NCBI RefSeq assembly: GCF_000003605.2
Contig: NW_003109094.1
Coordinates: 249,842 to 280,947, forward strand
Origin: Saccoglossus kowalevskii
Taxonomy: Eukaryota > Hemichordata > Enteropneusta > Harrimaniidae
Direction of reading: 5' to 3'
Length of the DNA stretch: 31,106 nt
Under the pieces are notes generated by a model. It saw nothing but the letters and a program-made list of their open reading frames with translations, had not been told where the DNA came from and made no database searches. A program made the position numbers and the translations under genes. How positions within the stretch are numbered: the first letter of the stretch is position 1; every line of letters begins with the position of its first letter. Positions 1 to 12,200 of this stretch are shown piece after piece.

Positions 1-190
1 TCAGGCATAGCATCGAAAGCCGGTAATCGCTGCTTGCAGCTATATTCTTAAATTGTTATTGCCATATCTCAAAAATTGGGTCCATGGCACTATGTGAAAC
101 TTTTCAATATGAAAATAAATCACACTCCACATTGTAGTAGTTGGTATATTTTGTAATCTCTAAATTCTGTTAATATTTTCCCACATCCAG

Positions 191-276
191 ATGTAGTGGC
201 TTTTGTTGAAGTACGATCCAAAGCTGAGAATCGAAGTCGAGCAGTCGCTAAACAGTTAGAACTCCTTGGTGCAAGG
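191..276 (+). CDS. MCPH1: MCPH1 exon: start of BRCT1
   Basis: Acceptor cccacatccag|at and donor gcaagg|gtaagc. It encodes DVVAFVEVRSK onward to LELLGAR, the first strand and helix of BRCT1. The Asp codon is split, with its G in the preceding exon. No convincing initiator exon is visible in 1-190, so the true start lies outside the window. Confidence 0.93.
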
Positions 277-3200
277 GTAAGCGTTTTTTTTTTGACTGTG
301 CTTAACATGTAGTACGTAACTTGACTTAGAGTTGACACGGCCAGATTAATAATAATAATAATTTGTTGCCCTCAACCACAGTGATACCCGCTGATATCGT
401 TTTCTTCCCATTTACATGGAGGGTTTCACTAGCTGATGTAAATACCATGATTTTTTGTACATTTGATGTACTTTCTTATGATTTATTTTTTAATTTTACA
501 CAAAATGAGCTGAAATATCCATTGGTTAAAAGTTTTGAAAAAGATACTTACAGCCATACAAATAAATACATCATTTTGCCCAATTTGTGTAAAACACCCA
601 TAGAAAATTAGTTTATTTCAAAACAAGATACAAATATTTTGTAAATTTCTTTTTTCATCTACTAATTTTGGAAAACAAGATTTGTTAGTCTGTATGCTAC
701 TGTTAATTTTGAACACTGGTTTTCTCATATAATTTGACAGGTTTCTCCAAAACTGACTGATGATGTAACACATCTGGTCTGGAAGGAAGGTAAAAACAGT
801 AATAAAACCAAGGCTATGAAGAAAGGAATTCATTTGGTGTCTGTGTTATGGGTCGAAAGGTGAGTTGGGTCAGATGAAAGGCCAAAGAGTTGGGTCACCC
901 TCCCTGATTACATAGCTAATTTTTCCGTAGTGTCAAGTTGATTTATTTATTTATTTATCTTATTATTTTGGCTTGTCACTTCAGAGATTATCACAATATG
1001 TAAATATAGTGTGATATCACAGCGTTGCTGTGCGATAGTCTATAAAGAAATTATTGAAATTTTATTCTATCCATAATTATCACAACTGAATGATACAGTG
1101 GTACACATGATTATCATGCAGTGGGACATTTTTTGAATTCAGTTCCCTGAGCCAACTGTTTACCCAGCACTGTAGATCAGAGTACAGTCTGCTACACCTT
1201 CCAAACAATGCGGTTTAAGTTTTGGGGAGTGGTTCGCATATGCACTTGCAATTATCGAGTAGCACTGAAAACACAATACATCAGAACTTGAATGTCCGGA
1301 AATGTCGTCTTAATATTTCTAATTCGTTTTCAGTTGTCGTCAGAACCAGGAGCATGTGTCTGAAGTTCTATTTCCAATTCTCAGTGATGACGATACTGCA
1401 GCACTTCCTATGGTTAAGAAACGGGTAAATATTTTTTTTATTAAATTTCATCATTTTCGAATATTTTTTTGTTATACTGTAAACAAACTTAAAGTTAACA
1501 GAAGTTTATTTTATGGAATTTAAGGAAGGTCATTGTAACTTGAAATTATCAAATTAAAACATTTTTTTTTTTGTCTTGCATCAGAAGGGTTCTTGGATTG
1601 AATTCCAGGCAGTATAAATCCGAGTACAGTCCACCCTGCTTTCCAAACGTGTAGTATTTGGTGGGAAGATCACATGTGCACTTGCCATTATAACCAAATA
1701 GGGGTTTTTCAGACAACTAGTTTTCTATTGGTAGACAGTTGACTTGTGTACTTGTTGTTGTGTTGCCATATGGATGACCTCATGTACATAAAATGTCCTT
1801 AAAGGGGCACCTTCCAGTTAAGCCTAATCTCACAACAAATTTACTTTCTGGATTAAAATAACAATGGATAACAAAAGATAGATTAACATTGTAAACAACA
1901 TAAACAATAGTGTCCCATGATTCTTTGATGCAATCCATGGGATTGAGCGGTTCCCCTTTAATATTGATGCCCTTTTAGATTTACATGTTATCCTAATTTA
2001 ATTTAACTGGGATCCATGAAACAGACTGGGATCCATGAAACAGACTGGGATCCATGAAACAGACTGGAATCCATGAAACAGACTGGGATCCATGAAACAG
2101 ACTGGGATCCATGAAACAGACTGGAATCCATGAAACAGACTGGAATCCATGAAACAGATGTCCCTGAAACACAATGATTTTTACTGTTAAGTCACCCCAA
2201 ACATTTTTTAACACCAAAAATAAAAATGTTCACAGTTTGTCATAGTAGTGAGTGTTGCCATGGTTACCAAACATGGTCACATGTATGTGTGTCATTTCAG
2301 AGAATGAAATCAATGCAACCGTGCACACTTGAAGAAGACATGCAGAAAATGGAAGCCAAATATGAAAAAAAATGGAAAAAGAAAATAGCGGCTTTCAACG
2401 CTGACACTTTAGGGAGTCCAGGTCAGTTAATTAGAATGCTTCATTACTGAGTTGATATTATGAGAATATTTCAAGAATACCGCAAATTATGCACGAAAGC
2501 GGTACGTTGATTGAATTGACCGACACTTAACGTACTGCATAAGAGCATAATTAGTGATATTCTTGTGATAACATTTTTATTGATAATTTAATGAGAGATT
2601 ATAGCCCGAAATGACAACGAAAAACGTTTTGCGCGGTGTGAACGTTTGAGTGACTGGATTGTCCATTACACACTATACACGTCTGTATCCAATGTAAACC
2701 GAGAAAGTGTTCAAATGTAACATTAGTAACCCGGAAAGTGTCAATGTTGGTGACGTAGAATTTGAACTTGAGTGAGTACTGATATGTTTTGGAATGAATG
2801 CTGAATTCTGCTTTTTATGGAACGGCAAATTATATATTTGTCTTCAGCGCAAAATGTATAATAATATGAGGTTAATACGAGGATGCACAAAGACAGTACA
2901 GTGGGAGTATTGACCAACACGCAGCGGAGGTCGATGCAACCGTGTACTGTCTGAGTGCATACTTCCGGTATCCTCGTAATAACCTTAGTATTATACATCT
3001 TTTCCTCCCGAAGATACATCATGGGAATGCCGAAATACAAAAAGTTTAGAACAGAATCAGCGAACTTCTTTCTGTGGGGTCCGGTCAAACCCTAGTGGCA
3101 GCCATGTTTGTTTTTATTATTAGAGGAAGCTTATGCACGTAATCGTTCCATATTTGAAATTCGCATTTCCTAATATAATAGAATGAAAATACCTCGTAAA

Positions 3201-6200
3201 ATACGGCAAAATTACGACACGCTGTAACTTATGGCGTTACCGTGACAGATGTATAATAATAATTAGATATAATTGTCAGCAAAACTTAGGTCAAAGCCCT
3301 GTTTAAGTACACTGGTCAAAACTCAAATCTGAAAGTTGCATCGTTATACAAGTTGAAAGCTGGTGTATTGTGCTGTTCCTCGACTACCGGGTATTAAGGT
3401 TATTTTTTTTATCTTCTTTGCAGTAAATTATGTCATACGTTGCTATTAGAATTCTGCTTTGGGGGGCGCACTAACACACATGAAACAACTCAGTCTGGTG
3501 TGCATCTCAGACTAATTCTAATCGAAAAATTCTCCTGAGAGAATCTTGCACATGATTCGTTGGCCTGTTGACATGTACATTTCAACGTGTGTTGTTTACA
3601 ACGTATGTTATTAGTACTGTAGCTATACAATGTATTACATCAATGTTTATACTGAAAGTTTGCTGTTTATTTCTTACAGGGACACCGAACTCAATCAGAG
3701 ACCACTTCAGCCCAGTAAGTCAATTACATAAAAAAAAATTCTTGAAAGAATACATCTTTATGACTGCTATAAATTAAATAGAAAGATGCTTTTATCAAAA
3801 TTTTACTTTCTTTGAGGAAATAGCACACTTGTTCAAGTTCAACATTCGTCTTAACCCTTTCGGCGTCATTATGTTCTCAGCCCGAAATTTGGTGCAAAAT
3901 TTTTTTAAATTTAAATATATTTACTTTGTTCATTTTGAACTTGATGAAACATTTTTAAAAATTATACAGCTCTAGTTTGTAAAAGTTGACAAAAGTTGAC
4001 TTTGGTGTCATTCTTGTTCACCGTTTTCACAAATTTCTCATAAATCATTACCAGTGTGCCTTCTAAGTCGATATGAGGCACACAGATTTGACGTGATGCA
4101 ACTTGTTATGCTAATTTAATTGCATGTCATTGATGCAACAGAAAATGTTCATCGATATAGTGATCTTGAAAACATTTTACTATAGTTACAGAATTTATAA
4201 TTGAGAAAACAAAATAAGTGAAAAAACGAAATCAGACACCATACAACATTTTATAGATACATACATATACATACACATTTTTTTTTGAAGATCTCCCTCC
4301 TCCAGCAAACAAACTGACTCAACTTTATATTGGGGGATACATTTTGAGTCCTGATCCCTACAAAATCAGTTCTGTTCGAGTGCACCGTTACTGTGACCAA
4401 ATTCCTGCAACGGTGCACAGTTCAAAATGTTATGAATAGTGTTTAATTTTAATTTTACTGGAATGTATGCATGTCTAGCATATCACATTGGAGTTACCAG
4501 CCCTTGGATATCAGCTCTTAGTTTTAACTAATTTGTTTTCAATCTGCAGGCTGGCAGTATTTTTACACCGCCTTTACGCATCATTGTACCAAAGACTCCG
4601 CCAAGTATGAGGGAAAAAATGAGAATAATGCGTGAAAACCAGGCCTTGAAATTAGGTTAGTGGTTACCGTGGATACATACTATTAAATACTGAAAGTTCA
4701 CTAAGTTTAAAAAATCATTGTTGTGAATACAGCTGAGAAATCCTGTTAGTTGGCATGTCTGCAATGGATTTTACTGTTACATTGACATCTACAAACATAT
4801 TATTATTGTATCATGGTATAGCTACAATGTATTGTGTATTTAACCTTTTGAGCGGCAAATTTTTATCTTGCTCAAATTTGAGTGAATTTGTTCATATTTT
4901 CTGTCATTTTCACCGAATTCATTCTTAATGTTGGGCCAGACAGACAAAATGTAGCATTAATTCAAGTTTTTGATGAAAAAATTTGAAATTTGTGAAACAT
5001 TTCATGTGAAAAAGAGCAGACTATAAAGGAAACTATTTTGTGCATAATATCTGAAATTTTATTTGACGCTCAAAAATGAAGTCAATTACTGGTAAAATGA
5101 AATTTTTATTTTTGGAAACCCTGCCTAGAAAAATAATTAAATTTGCATTTTATGCAAATAAGTTGAAAATTATTTATTTTTATGCAAATTAGCTGTGGTC
5201 ATCCCACCAATGTTGTAATTTTTGATTTCATGTACGTTTCAATGTTGTACTGTAAAAATAGATCATGAAAACTTGTTGTTAAACCATGAATGTATTCTAG
5301 CAATAACCTCAATTAGAAAAAAAAAAAATTAAGCAATGTAAAGAACCATACCTACCGGTATCTTTTTTTTATCCTGTTACAGTAAACGCCAAATTTGTTT
5401 TATGTGGCCTGAATTTTTGTATAAATCAAAGTGCCCCTAATATTCTGTGACAAATTCCATATTTGCCGTATTTGAAATGCATTTTTAATAAACACGCACA
5501 TATCTGTAAAACAAAAATTGTATTTGTACGCTGGTACATTAAAATATGACTAATCTTGACCATTGACTCTTTATCTGTCATTTAGGTAAGTACCGGGTAT
5601 ATGCACTACTGATACTAATAGAGAAAATACGGTCACTGTTCTATGAAACCACCTTGCCCTATTAAAGGAAGAAATTGTTATTGCAATCACACAGCAACAA
5701 CAACTCTACTGTAAATGTCTTAATTATTCACTGGGTTTCAATTTTGCAACACTGTCAATTTCTTTTAATTTAAAATCCAGTGAATATGCTCAAAATAAAT
5801 GGTTTTACTGAATTTGTAATACAAGAATGATATTAATTATATTTATTCACAGTCGTTCAGAAACAAATTTATTTTGATGTAAACTAATGTGTTTACCTTG
5901 ATTGAGACAGTACTTTATAAAATATTTTGTAATTGTTTTTAGGGTTAAGCTGTGAAAGGCCAGTAGTTGGTAGATCTCCATTAGCGTTAGCAGAAGAAAA
6001 CCCAACCCCAGACGTAAAAAGAAAAAGATTATTTTGTAAGTTTACCGATATTTTCTCAATATCGTTTCAAAACTCATATGTTTACAGAGGCTAAATCCCA
6101 AATTAAGGTTTTCTACCATTTCAAAAAAAAATCCAGTGAGAGGGTTGGGTTACTGTAATATTCAAAATTTTGAAATAAAAATATAGCGGTATATAAATGT

Positions 6201-9200
6201 TTTCCACAAAAGGACCTTGAAAATTGATCAAAAATGCATTTTTTGAATAGTTTAATACCATTAGTTCCCATGGCAGGAACATTACATCATATCTCCAAAT
6301 TTTGTTCCATGACCTATTCTAAAAGAGTGATATGTAGTGTTATAAGGGCTACATATGACTGTCACGAAAAATTGGAGAATTTGAATATCAGTATAAGTTA
6401 TCCGTGGAATAATATGTTTACATGGAATCTTGTGGTAAATGTTTCAAAATGGCCACTTTTCAGTCGTATTTCTCCATAAAAATGTCTCCCCCGGTAAATA
6501 TGAATGACATGCGTGTATGTAAATAATTTGATAATGTATGTATGTGATAATTTTTAAATGTCATGTTTTTATGGTCGTGAACGACTTTAAAGAAGTAATT
6601 TTATGTACATGTGTGTGCTCAAGAGAAAATAAATGAATACTCACATGTATGTAGGCTAATCTATTTCCAGACTTTGTCAAATCGAGATTTAGGGATTTAA
6701 TAAATATATTTTAAAAAATGTGCATGTCCTATCAAACCCTGGTGAGAAATTTTTCCAAATTTCTGGTAATTCAAATAAAATTGAGTTTGGTTAAATATTT
6801 TTTATAATGAATGCGCAAATCATATCAAATCAAATCAAATCTGATACTGTAAAATACTTTATTTTAGCTGGAATTAATTTTCGCTGAAAAGACTTTTTGG
6901 GTGTTTTGTGTGGAATTTATTTTCACTGATTTTTGACGAGTTGAATGTAAAATATAGGAAAAAAGATATATTCGCTGGATTTTGTATTCACTGAATCATT
7001 CCTTCAGCGAAAATAGTGAAAATAAATTCCAAGCAAAAATAAAGTATTTTACAGTAGACTAAGTTCATGTAAATATGAGCAGTTTGTGTCAGGTGATTAT
7101 CGATTGGTGAGGTTTCTTGAAGCTCTATTATCAGATTTGTTTGGTTTGTAGCCTTTGATGTATGATGTAGTATGTACCGTATACCAAATGAAAGAATTAC
7201 AGTATTTGCAAAAAACCGTAAATATTCTAATTTAGACGTCAGGTGAGAGTGAAAGGCCCTGATTTGATTCTAAAATATGCATCACAAACAGTTAAAAGTT
7301 TACAGTCCAACACAATTTTGGTATTTCCACATGTACAAAAATTGGTTTTAATTTTGTTTCAAATAAAAACATACATGAACACATAGCTTTATGTAGCAAA
7401 TGATCACAGTAGCGTAATTCGGTCACACTATTTCACATGCGAATATCATACTCGGTTTCAATGTGTGGCAAATGTTGATTATTACTCAGTCGTCATTATA
7501 ATAACGTAAAAAAAAAAAATCAAGTCATGTTTTATTTGTTTCACATTTCGCTCAACAAAATATCAAATATCACGTCCATTCTTAATGATTGATAAAAGGG
7601 ACAACCATGTGCATGCATTGTAACCATGGCAACTGGTTTCCAAACACTATACAGTACTGTTTTTTTCACTAACTTCAATTGTTTTCTTCCCAGCATTCAG
7701 TAATCTGAGTTCTGAATCGTCAGATGAGGACAGTCATTTGCAGAAGCTTCTTTCAGAGACGCTCTCTAAGAAAGTGAAATCCTTGAAAAGAGCGAGGAGT
7801 AAAAAACAGCTCCAGGATTCCCCGTCTACGAGTCATCCACTCTTTGATTTGTCGGAAAATGAAGCATGTGATGATGGTGACAACTTTGATGGGAAGGAAG
7901 ATGAAGAAATTAAGGATTCTTCTAAACTTCTCCATGTTAGGAATATTGATGTCGAGAATGAACATGAAAAACGTAAACTTCATCCTGATGACGTGAACAT
8001 GGGAAGAAGCTTCGTTCGTCAAACCGATCAAAATCCAAACCAGAAAGAGAGACGACTGAAAAGTTTAGGTGATGTTGGTAACATTATTCATGCATCTCCC
8101 AATAGGAGAAGATCAATGAAGACTGTGCTTGGTAACACAGAACAATCCAACATACTCAGTTCAGATCAGAAGAGGCAAGAGAATGGGCAGACTAGCAATA
8201 TGAAAGTTGTTTCCAGACGTAGATCGGTGAGAACAAAGAAATTGGTAACTGCGAGCAACGAGTCAGATGCTGATAACTTACTACATAGTACGATACAGCA
8301 CGAATCAACCTCAAATCAAAGCTCCGGATTGGTTGTTGACGATGATAGGGCAAAAAAGAGGTCCATGAGTTTGAGTGATGTTGGAAATATTATTCATGTC
8401 TCATCTGATGAAGTAGGGCAGCCCATCCAGATTAAGACGCTTAAGGAGAAATCTAAGAAACTCAGGTATGTTGTGAAAGATCCTGATGTTGGAAAAGGTC
8501 AAGAAAATGAAATGAAAAGCAACAAGAATGGGAAACCTACCTCGAGAAGAAGATCCGTGAAAGTACCGACAGCGATGGATACGTCTGAAACTTCTCAAAC
8601 CGAGAGTCTTGATGATGACGATGATAACATTTTACTCATCCCGATTGAAGACGATAAAAGAAATGTTCATGGACAAAAATCTGTATGTTTGGATTTAGAT
8701 GATGTGAAAGATGAAATTAAACAGTCAGTTAAACTGCCTTCAAAACGATCTGTGTCCCTAGGTGGGCTTGATAATATTGGCCTTAGCACTAAAGTTGTCA
8801 TGGCAAGTGAACATAGTGGCTCAAAGAATACCATAAATAAAAGACTCAACGAATTAAAACAAACAAGTGAATCCCAGTCGAGAAGAAAGTCTGTTTCATG
8901 GTGCGGTAATGTGGGAGGTGGGGAGAAAGTCCAAGGTGAGGCTGATTTAATGTTGAATAAAAATACTAGGAAGGTTGAGGAACCAAGGCGACGCAGGTCC
9001 ATTTCCAGGAAAACAGATGCAGAGGAAATAGGAGACAGTGAATCAGGGGATAAAGCAAGTGAGGAAAAAACAGACAAAAACAGACAGAAATCTGTTCTTC
9101 ATGAAACAGAGGGAAATCTTGAGTTACCAGTCCCAATAGATGACAACACTCAGAATAGTCGACCGACCAAAAAAAGAAAATTATTTTCGGCAAATTCAAT

Positions 9201-12200
9201 GCCTCTGCTTACAGAACAGTTAATAGAACCACGGGAAACAACGAAGTACAAAGACAAAGAGACTATTGTTGTCGAAAAAGCAAGTGGAAGGCCAAGAAGA
9301 AAGTCAGTAACAAAGATTGTCTCTGAAAAGAGACGAGCTGACAGTGTTCCAGAAACAAATGTAAATGCAAAAAAAAGACACAAGCAAGAAGAATTTCGTC
9401 AGATTTTGAACTCCATGATGAGCAGTAGCGATGACGATTCAGACGACGAGTCGGCAAGTCAGACTGTCGTCACAGAGATACGCAAAGGTCGTAAAAGTAT
9501 AGACGACTTCAATCTAGCAGTTGCAAGTGCCAGGAAAAAGCGTCTTCGTCCTGTAGACAGCATGTCTTCTGAATCTGAAAATGAATGGGATCAACCTGAC
9601 AACACAAAATCTAAAAAGTCGGTGAAACGACGAAAATTGGTTAAAAATAAGGTGAGAAAATATTTTTCTTTTTAAGAAATTAGTACATTGTATATTGTTT
9701 ATTACAGGTATCTACTACTGTGGGGGAGGGGGCTAAATTCTCAGTTATTATGGTAATAGTGATTTTAAATGCATTTTAAAATAATATTTATTGTCGGACT
9801 AGTAGCTTTCCAGCAGGGATGATAAAATAGGAAAGTTTTCTGGCCTGGTGTCTGGTACTCAATATTTCCTTTATTTTTTGGTCCGATCAAATTTAGGTGA
9901 CTGGTTTTTGTTTTTGACGATATTTTTCAATGTGTCTACAATCAGTTTTTGGAGATGACTGGGACAATTGTATTTTTGATGGAGGTCAATTATTTATTTT
10001 CTAAAATTATGTCGGTCTGAACAAATTTAATTTGTGACACTTGGTTTAATCATATCGCCATGGTAATCAACTTGCCTGCGCTTATCCATGAATCTGTCTT
10101 TGCAATGACATGTGTTTTTTATCTACATTACAGCCAAAGAAGACATTGGTAATGACAAGCATTCCAAAATGGTGAGAAGCATTATTAACAAATATTCTTA
10201 CAAGACTTGTACAAGGCCAACAAATTGAAAATATACAGATGGGTTGGGGTTGGTTGGTTGGTTGGGGGGATCTTGTCTGCAAGAAAGTCAATTTGAACAA
10301 AAATTATTAAAAAAACTATGGAAAAAATGTAAACTGGCAATTTTAGTGCAGTGACCAGACATTTCTATCTGGATTTTGTGAGCAACAGCATAGAATAAAA
10401 CCATATGGTAAAAGTCCAGGAATATATTGTGGTATGTTGACAAACCCTTTGATTTTATTTAATAAAATAAACCTGCATATTTCGCTATTTTTTCACTTTT
10501 CAGAATTATGCATATTATTTTTGGTTTTATGACAATAAAAACAATTTTTCTTTGTTTCTCTAATTACCATAGTGAACAAGACTTGGTTTTATCTGTTGTG
10601 AAAAAACTCCAAGGGTTTGACATAGTAGATTCTGTGGTGGACAACACAACGCATGTAGTATGTGGAGGAAACAGACGAACATTGAATGTCTTATCTGCCA
10701 TTGCTAGAGGCTGTTGGTTACTCAGTATGGAATGGGCAAGTATTACACCTCCATGAACATTCCGAGATCCTGATTAGAATTTAAACAAAAGTGGCCGTCA
10801 AGATCTTGTTGATATCCATGAGATTTGTTTTTGCCCCTCAAATATTCTCCCCTCTTCATCAAGTAAACTGCTCCAAATACCATGGTTTGCATATTTTATC
10901 GAGGTACAGGTAGCAAAGATTGCTTCAATTCTTTTTTTTTAATTTTCCTAGGTACTGAAGTCATTAGAAGCAAGCAAGTGGGTTGAGGAGGAGCCATATG
11001 AACTTCACGACTTCTTTCCTGCCGCCCAGGTATGCCCTCTTAATCCTTTGACTGCCAAGGTCAACATCCACATAATAGTTTTATTCATAGTCTGCTTTTT
11101 TTCCACATAAAATGTTGGAGAAAGAGACAAACTTATAAATAAACAAGTCTCCTGTTCTTTTTATTTTTAATTTCTCGTAACCATAAAAAGTTCCATGACA
11201 ATAACAATGGAAATGGCCTAAGCCATAAATAAATAAGCCTAGATTGTTGACAGTTCCCGGGCCTAGTAAAGAGTCACTTATTTTCAAACGCTGTAGGCCT
11301 TACATACCTTGCTTGAAATGCCTTCGGTATTTCGTTAACACTTCTACGGCGTTTGAAAAATAAGTGAATCTTTATTAGGCCCGAGAACTGTCTATAGTCT
11401 AGTAGTAAGCCCTGAACCAGTCTTAAAAGAGTATCAGAAATAACTCTGGCTCATCATTTCTCAGTCTGTTCTTGATTGCCAATGTCTTCTTATAATTAGT
11501 ACCGGCTAAAGTTTTTGACCTCTTAAGCCCTGACAGAGAAACTCTGTGCGAACATAACAGGGTATTATTAATATAGAAGGGTCAACAATTTTGAATCATT
11601 CCAGATTTCCAGACTGGAGAAACAAGCAAATGGCGTTGAAGATGACTATCGTCAAGATATATTCATAACCGCAAGCCCACTCTACATTGCTGAAAATAGT
11701 CTGCCGCCACAAAACCGATTGACAGAGTTGGTGACTCTTTGCGGAGGAACCGTATGCAACACGTTGCGCACCGCGAGGCTGTGTGTCGGGAAAACAAAAA
11801 TTAAAAACGATGTGCCAATGATAGAAGAAAAATGGATTTTAGGTGAGTTTCCCAAATTGCTGAATTGAAGATGAATTGTTTTCTCCAGCGCATCTGTTTG
11901 AACCCTGTGCCTCACAATTTTTTTTGTTTTTTTTTTTGCAAATTTACAAATGTAGTTGTTTTCTTTTTCAGAGGATGTTTTGTCAATTCACACTAATCTA
12001 ATCTAATGCATGTATTCAAAAGTATTATTTAATAATAATAATATATCTTGTTGTTGTAGTATTAAATAATCCTAACAGGGATATTTTTAAACAAGAAAAC
12101 CCTCATGCCAAGGCCATGGGTCCCCTTACCCTGGGGAGCAGATCCTCTGGCAACCATAATTCTGATTGACCAGGGATCACATGTGGCCACAGTCATCAAC

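Larger units (their letters stand above)
6036..7693. other. MCPH1 intron, 1.66 kb
   Basis: Holds the microsatellite, MITE and X-box listed separately. The rest (6036-6820 and 7060-7610) is AT-rich with no gene or clear repeat. Confidence 0.6.

Noticed and set aside
1-190. MCPH1 initiator exon within the first 190 bases
   Set aside because: The ATGs there (for example at about 84) are not followed by a donor in the phase needed by the exon at 191.
363-611. 82-codon + strand ORF
   Set aside because: Intronic, between two well-supported MCPH1 exons, with AT-rich random composition.
1993-2217. Repeat-rich 74-codon - strand ORF (FHGSQSVSWIP units)
   Set aside because: Simply the translated 19-bp minisatellite, in an intron of MCPH1.
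2741-3088. 115-codon - strand ORF
   Set aside because: Lies over the foldback element and has no protein-like features.
8667-9077. 136-codon - strand ORF, and other - strand frames at 7753-9457
   Set aside because: Antisense shadows of the long MCPH1 exon, whose Ser/Lys-rich codons give open complementary frames.
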